A stretch of 64,000 bases of DNA from Panicum virgatum (lineage: Eukaryota; Streptophyta; Magnoliopsida; Poales; Poaceae), in NCBI RefSeq assembly GCF_016808335.1, contig NC_053149.1, positions 40,502,118 through 40,566,117 of the forward strand. The letters run 5' to 3'. Positions 58,901 to 64,000 of the stretch are shown one piece after another; position 1 is the first letter of the stretch; each line of letters opens with the position of its first letter. The position numbers and the translations under genes were made by a program. The notes under the pieces were generated by a model. The model made no database searches and was not told where the DNA came from. It was given only the letters and a program-made list of their open reading frames with translations.

Positions 58901-61900
58901 CTGCAATGCGTTAATAATAACTTGTCTACTTTGGACTTTCAAATTAAATGTTACCAATACAATTAAGATTCCATCTTACATATGGTCTCAACCCTTGTTT
59001 CATGTTAGTACCAGGATACTTAAGTTGCCGTAAACTAATAAGATGCTTTCAAGAAAAAATAAAACTGTAACATGGATCAGCTATGGACATAATTTCCAGA
59101 ATCCACAATAGCTTTGTAGTACCCTGACAATAGTGATTTAATACGTGCTAAAGCACATGAAACTCAACGTTTTGGGGTTGGGATAATTGCAATTAATGAA
59201 ATACTTACCTGGAGCTTTACTTTAATATCCAGAACCATCCTTTCTCTCTCAGCCTGTTGACCAAAAAAAGAACATATGTACAAAAAAAATTGTAATACGT
59301 TTTGGGGTAGTATTTCTCTCTCAGCATGTTGAGAAATGATGATAGAATTTTATTGCATATAGCAGGATGACTTACGGCCCTCTCTCTTGGACTCAGACTT
59401 TCTGCCTTTGGACCCCCATGTACTCGGATAGAAGGAGAACTGAAAATGGATGTCATTGACATTGTAATAATATTCTAGCCATTGGGGAAAAAAACAGCAA
59501 ATAAACTTTTCAGGTGCACCCTCTTACCTTGGTACTTGCTTACTAGCCCCACTAGCTAATGCCAGTATTGACTTGCGTTTTTCTTCTTGTTCTTCTGTTC
59601 TTGCATTTGCTGGAAACCTTTTATAGCAGTGCCTATTGCCTGGTTCTGCATACGAATATATGGCTAATTATCTTTCCAACAACACCAGAAACTTAAGTAC
59701 TATATCAATCTAAATCCTCAGGCATTACAGATCAAACATGGACCTCAAAATGAGCAAATTAGATAAATAGTAATGCAAAGAGGGGTAGGGGTAGACCTAA
59801 ACTGACTTGGGATGAGTCGGTTAAGAGAGACCTTAAGAATTGAAACATCTCTTAGCTACCAATGTGCCTGAACTGTGACCTTTGTTTCTTTTGGGTTTCA
59901 TCTCTAGCCTAACCCAACTTGCTTGGGAAAAAAAGGCTATGTTGTTGTTATGCATGGATCCTTTAGTTGATACATAAATGCAGTACCTTACATTACTTTC
60001 ACTAAAGAAACCTGTTTTGTTCTAAAAAATCATATAGGCTCCGTTCGGATGTTAGTACTAGAGCCTGGAATTGAGAATTGGAATTGGATATAACGAATAC
60101 CGTTGTTTGGATATCCGTGGAATTGAGAGTTGGTATTGAGGAGCCAATACCATGGAATCAACCCACAACTAAAATAGCCCTTCGGCAAAACCGAGCCTTC
60201 GCCCTCCGTATTGGGAGGAATCGGCCCGATTGCTCCTCCATCGCTCAGACCCCTCCATAGAACAGATCCGCCGCCACCCGTACTCCAAACTTGCGCCCCC
60301 TCCGACGGTCAGCAATGCCGGTAGGTGCGTGCTGTCCTCCCCTGCCTCCCTCCGCCGGCGCCGCCTCTCCCTCCCTCCTCCAGTGGATGTACTTCGTCTT
60401 CCCCTGCCTCCCTTCGCCGACGGGCCGTGCCGCCCCACTCCTCGCTCCCTCCATCGGTGGGGGCGCGCGTCGCACTCTCCTATTTCCCTCTACCAGGGGG
60501 CTGCCCATCCACCCTTGCCTCCCTCCTCAGACGGGCCGCGCCGCCCCTCTCCTACCTTTCTCCATCGACATGGAGGAGGATGGGGAGCTAGAGCACGGCA
60601 GGGACGAGCTCCGGGGCAGGAAGCTCGAGCACGACAAGGAGGACATCCGCGGCGCGGCTCCATCTCTCCAAGCCATGCGCTGCTCTTCTAGTATCCATGA
60701 GTAGCGGCAAGATCTCTTGACTCGATGGATATCAAGCCCCTCCCTTCTCCCTTCACCGGCGAGCTGTGCCTGGGCGCCGTGGAGAGAAGAAAATGTGGAA
60801 AGGAGCAGTCCATTATCAATTCCAGGACATACACATCCAAACGTGAACTGGATTTGTTTATCCCATAAAATTCCATCTAGTAATTTCATTTCATCCAAAC
60901 AAGGCCTTTGGTATTGTAACTCAATACCAATACTAGTCTGATTTGGTATTTGACCCAATTCAATGTCAAGGTCCCCAATATCAACATCCAAACGGAGCCA
61001 ATATTGTTAGATTATATTTGGTAGTATATGAAATATCTCGGGAAGGCTTCTTGCCCTAAGTCTTGTACCCCTATATATTCACCCACGAGGCTCAATGCAT
61101 TACAATCCACAATTCATATGCAATCTGTCCTTCTTACATGGTATCACGAGTCTCGGTTTCTAACCCTAGGTCTCCGGCTTCCGCTACAACCGGGGAGATC
61201 GATCTCCACCGGGGGGGGGGGCAGCGCCTTCGTAGGATGCACGGTTGATCCCTACAATCTGTCGCACCTGTCATGGTCAAGCAACAGATAACCTACCTCT
61301 CCCCTAGTAATTCGATCTCATCAGGCTGCCTCCACCGTCCTCGTCACCCCTTCCCGCGCACCTGGCCCAGCGCTGCTTGTATCTCCTCCCACGCCACCGC
61401 CATCACTACCTTGAGGGTGAGCGCACGGTCGGGCGTAGGGCTGCCATGCCATTGGAACACCGATGTAGGGCGAGGCTGCCACGCGGCCTGCTAATGTCGT
61501 CGACGGCCATCGGGTCCACCACACCCCTTCACCGCGCCGCTTCACCGCCACCGCTGATGGGCCGCTGTGTCGTGGAGGCTCCACCCCTCCCTCGCCGGCT
61601 CTCTCCATGCTCGCATCCCCTTCCTCCCTCTGCACCGCCTCTACCGCTGCCTCGAGTGTGAGTGCGCGGATGCAAGGGAAGCTTATGTAGAGGCTAGAGC
61701 AAAGGCACCGCTAGGGCCGCACGCCCCTCGCTCTACCTCTCTTCCTCTCCGTTCCTTACCGAAGAGATGAGGATAAAGCAGGGTAACTCAAGCTAGGTGG
61801 AGCCAAGATCGAACCCAAGGTTCATCTTGCTGGTGTGTTTTAGTTTTTTCCCAATCAGAGATCGGGTTTGCATCGCCTTGCCATTATATCGTTGTTTCAT

Positions 61901-64000
61901 TGTTGACATCCCCGAGGATGAGGTTGTCATTGTGCCCTACCAGGCTGCAGTGCCGACGCTCGTGGTCAACCATCACAGCTAGTGTCGCTTCGTCATGCTG
62001 GCTCTCAGTCTGACTTCGTGCCAATTGCCGCAAGCTCGTGGACACCGCCGGTGATGTTGCTGAAGAAAGACACATATGCGCTCTTTAGCTACACCATCTA
62101 CCATTACCATCCAGTCGGCTCATCGACCTGCTGAACATGTTGGCAAGAGACGGGTGATTTTGTGTACTCGTGCGCATTTGTCGCTTCAGACTTGCACCTT
62201 CCTCCACGGCTTTGACCATGTCCACCTCAACCTCAGCTACTTCGGCACTACGAGTTTATCATATGCATGAGCTCTTCATAGTTTCCGCTGCAGCCGCTAC
62301 CCGTAGCATTTGCACTGGCGTTCCGACTACGAGGGGATGTCTCCATTTTTCTCCAGTGCATCTGTTCGTGTTGCTACCGCTACGACTGTAGGGGATGTTA
62401 GTATATTTGGTAGTATAGGAAATATCTTGGGGAGGCTTCTTGCCCTCCAAGTCTTATACCCCTATGTATTCGCCCTTAAGGCTCAATGCAATAAATTCCA
62501 CACATTATATCCTTCCTACATTTATGATGTATAGATCCAATAAATTATATTCATGCATGATAATCAAGATACTCAAATGGACCTAAATGTTCCTGAGAGT
62601 AGACAACATGATATGTTTAATGGAAACATATGAGTTATGACTCACTGTGGTTTAAGTAGTCTGCCTTTGATTCTAATATAGAGCTTGAACTGCTAGAACA
62701 TAAAACTAATTGTTACTGTAAAAGTGGATAGACTAATGCAGGGAGAAAAAGGAATGAGTACCTGAACCATCAGTCTTAGGGTCAGCTATTGTTATAATCT
62801 CAGGATCAGCAACTTCAGAAGGAAAGATGTTTAGAGGGTTTTGTCCTCTGCCGGTGGCATCCTGCAACTTATCCAGAAGGTTGTTGGCATTTTCTTCTGC
62901 ACTATTGCATCTCTCCAGATAATCCAAGAACCCCTGAGTCTCTAAAAACTGCATAATCTGCCAAACAAACATGATATTTAAGTACTCCCTCTGGACCATA
63001 TTCATTGACAACGCTTCAAGCACACAGAACAAATGTTTAACGCCTCTTTTTTCATTATATAGTTTACCTCTTACTATTTATATGCTACCTCTTGAACACC
63101 AGTAGCAATAAGTGATCAATGCAGGTGTTCGTTTGGTAAGTCCTGAATACATAGTAGTGCATCTCTTGAAAATCAAAACTGCCTGGCTACAAGAATTACA
63201 TTTTTTTTGGAAAAAAGGTGGCAATTTGCCAAGAATAGGTCAAACTGGATGTATAAGAATAATACTAAAGGTCCAGGTCTATGTGTATTCACATATGGTC
63301 AGGATAATTTAATTAACTAGGTTCAAGCTTAAGATCTTATTCTGTCAAAAAAAAAAACTTAAGGTCTCAAAGAAAAGGATGCATGATATACACAACAACA
63401 AAACTAATTTGTAAATGTGAGAGTTGCCAGAATATTGGAAGAAATATTGTGGATGATTAAATTTATTTATTAAACCACAGAAATAGCAATGGCCTGCTAA
63501 ATATAAAATTGTGTATTTGAGTCCACATAATTTTTCTAGATATTGATGTAGGAGAGAATAGAGTGTTGTGTATTCCTCCAAACCCTAGAAGGGTGGGTAT
63601 AAACAGAACCTATACATGGGCCTCTAGATGGGCCGCAACACTGGGCCAACACATACACCAACACCCCCCAGTCTGAACTACCGGCGCAGCGGAGTTCAAG
63701 ACTGGACAACAAGAAACACATACAGGGCAAACACCCCCCGCAGCCACAACTAGCCACCTATTATTCCATCTCCTACCCCTGGTCCCCACCTCTTGGATGC
63801 ATGCATATTAGGGGTAACATGGTACTTTGTGCACTCATTTAATGACATCTAGTCCCTTTTAGTCCTTGGAACCAAACAGGTAAGGACTAAAGTTTTTAGT
63901 CCAAGGACTAAAATTAGTCTAGGGACTTTTAGCAACCAAACACCACCTAAAAAGAGTAAGCACGAGATGTAAGCATACCATTGACATGGACTCGACAGGC
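49964..64000 (-). CDS. SCD1: SCD1-like DENN/WD40 protein, C-terminal ~790 residues (5' part beyond the edge)
   Basis: Minus-strand exons, 5' to 3': 63979-64000 (cut by the edge), 62762-62957, 59528-59645, 59376-59439, 59209-59253, 58259-58334, 58106-58179, 57966-58016, 56854-57011, 55880-55927, 55540-55597, 55370-55453, 55056-55287, 54780-54979, 53701-53765, 52360-52483, 52083-52264, 51926-51997, 51687-51847, 51544-51582, 50615-50823, 49964-50059. All junctions are GT-AG and keep frame. The middle region reads IMQFLETQGFLDYL, SVWEELRFWDFYFEYL and SQQPAEASGLGRSW. From MRTLRGHTGA onward about eight WD repeats follow (DREDAGFFISGSTDC, VWDKQT, GSDDWTARVWSLN, GIGAADNSMSLFHRP), ending NGLLRLWDATTSI. 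I recognise this as STOMATAL CYTOKINESIS-DEFECTIVE 1, which has an N-terminal DENN domain, here off-window. Known role: membrane traffic in cytokinesis and cell expansion, with SCD2. The acceptor at 55453 lacks a good pyrimidine tract. Several introns carry transposons. Confidence 0.93.
52731..53283. mobile_element. Mutator-like MITE with long inverted ends, 9-bp target duplication
   Basis: About 120 bases at each end are imperfect inverted repeats built around GGTCCCTCAACTTT and AGTCCCTCAAC units. The termini begin GGCAAAACAGG and, inverted, GGCAAAATAGT. Perfect 9-base flanks GATTCATAA at 52722-52730 and 53284-53292 fit a Mutator-type insertion. It lies in an SCD1-like intron, between the exons at 52483 and 53701. 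Confidence 0.93.
57296..57509 (+). mobile_element. RTE-type LINE 3' tail with 22-bp target duplication
   Basis: Ends in TTGGGTTTCATCTCTAGCC, then CCAACTTGCTTGGGACAAAA, then GGCTATGTTGTTGTTATTG, the typical end of grass RTE-type LINEs. The sequence upstream encodes the last residues of its reverse transcriptase region. Flanks 57274-57295 and 57510-57531 are a 22-base direct repeat with one mismatch. Strongly 5'-truncated (214 bases), inside an SCD1-like intron. Confidence 0.9.
59777..59950 (+). mobile_element. second RTE-type LINE 3' tail
   Basis: Close relative of 57296-57509, with the same order AGAGGGGTAGGGGTAGACC, TGACTTGGGATGAGTC, TTTCATCTCTAGCCTA and GGCTATGTTGTTGTT, but with an internal deletion of about 35 bases near 59850. 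Target duplication is not clear. It lies in the same gene's largest visible intron. Confidence 0.85.
60037..60999. mobile_element. TIR element with GGCTCCGTTYGGATGTT ends
   Basis: The left end GGCTCCGTTCGGATGTTAGT is mirrored by the right end, read inward GGCTCCGTTTGGATGTTGAT. The outer arms are AT-rich with GAATTGG/CCAATTC runs. The centre (60240-60720) is CT- and GC-rich and opens frames with no known domain, which may be captured genic DNA. Flanking duplications are not evident, and another element starts six bases to the right. Confidence 0.7.
61005..62520 (+). mobile_element. small non-autonomous Copia-like LTR element (TRIM/LARD style)
   Basis: Two ~130-base direct repeats at 61005-61138 and 62396-62520, both TGTTAG...TACA, share GGTAGTAT, GGCTTCTTGCCCT and AGGCTCAATGCA. 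TGGTATCACGAG follows the left copy, close to the initiator-Met tRNA primer site. A purine-rich TAGGGGA precedes the right copy. The 1.26-kb interior has no gag or pol frame that I recognise. The 5-base flanks AATAT and TTTAT do not match, so the insertion may be rearranged. Confidence 0.8.
63547..63663 (-). mobile_element. LTR (3' end) of a minus-strand Copia-like element
   Basis: Read on the minus strand it starts TGTTGGTGTATGTGTTGGCC and ends TCTATTCTCTCCTACA, with TG...CA borders. It is preceded on that strand by AGACTGGGGGG, a polypurine tract. That order marks a 3' LTR with a short piece of interior (to about 63740). The rest of the element and the 5' LTR are not visible. Confidence 0.65.
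63848..63950. mobile_element. MITE-like fold-back fragment
   Basis: Short inverted phrases CTAGTCCCTTTTAGTCCTTG, GGACTAAAGTTTTTAGTCC and GTCTAGGGACTTTTAGCAAC, with GGTTCC/AACCAAACA flanks, resemble the ends of a common grass MITE. It lies 29 bases from the exon at 63979. Borders are approximate. Confidence 0.5.

Noticed and set aside
60230..60704. 153-residue Pro/Leu-rich frame in an SCD1-like intron
   Set aside because: Low-complexity CT-rich interior of a TIR element; other frames are equally open.

Overview
The window is plant nuclear DNA and almost certainly comes from a grass. Genes are sparse and GC-rich, and between them lie dense layers of grass-type transposons: Stowaway and hAT MITEs, CACTA elements with subterminal repeats, a Helitron, RTE-type LINE tails and Copia-like LTRs. 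A panicoid grass is my best guess, but the sequence alone does not fix the species.

Three protein-coding genes look intact. (1) 422-1354, minus strand: a single-exon NDR1/HIN1-like (LEA_2) membrane protein. (2) 42741-46697, plus strand: a four-exon bHLH transcription factor of 447 residues, whose DNA-binding domain is split by a 2.27-kb intron. (3) 49964 to the right edge, minus strand: the C-terminal ~790 residues of a DENN/WD40 protein of the SCD1 type, read as 22 exons that keep frame throughout. Its N-terminal part lies off the right edge. Broken genes are a DRG-type GTPase fragment with a +1 frameshift (4566-5550), a receptor-kinase C-terminal fragment cut by a CACTA end (31255-33340), a 5'-truncated LINE with a stop and a frameshift (48190-49572), a TNP-like domain inside a CACTA element, and one unrecognised exon-like fragment (39546-39824).

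Layout. 1-7.8 kb: NHL gene, MITEs and the DRG pseudogene. 7.8-9.6 kb: a CACTA element with an ATT target duplication. 12.0-19.3 kb: a head-to-tail array with a ~1.88-kb period in which flanking DNA is fused to the first ~0.72 kb of an LTR, ending in the complete solo LTR. 19.6-26.2 kb: Stowaway, Helitron, hAT and TIR elements. 26.3-37.4 kb: a nest of CACTA-type elements that includes a duplicated block with a templated-filler junction. 38.1-39.2 kb: a TIR element with a GC-rich interior. 40-46.7 kb: MITEs and the bHLH gene. 47.1-50 kb: LINE remnant between two diverged copies of the sequence just downstream of the SCD1-like stop. 50-64 kb: the SCD1-like gene, whose introns hold a Mutator-like MITE, two LINE tails, a TIR element, a small LTR element and a minus-strand LTR.

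The genes do not form a shared pathway. The NHL protein should sit in a membrane, the bHLH protein in the nucleus, and SCD1 proteins act in membrane traffic and cytokinesis. The window's most informative content is its transposon biology: many insertions still carry readable target-site duplications.
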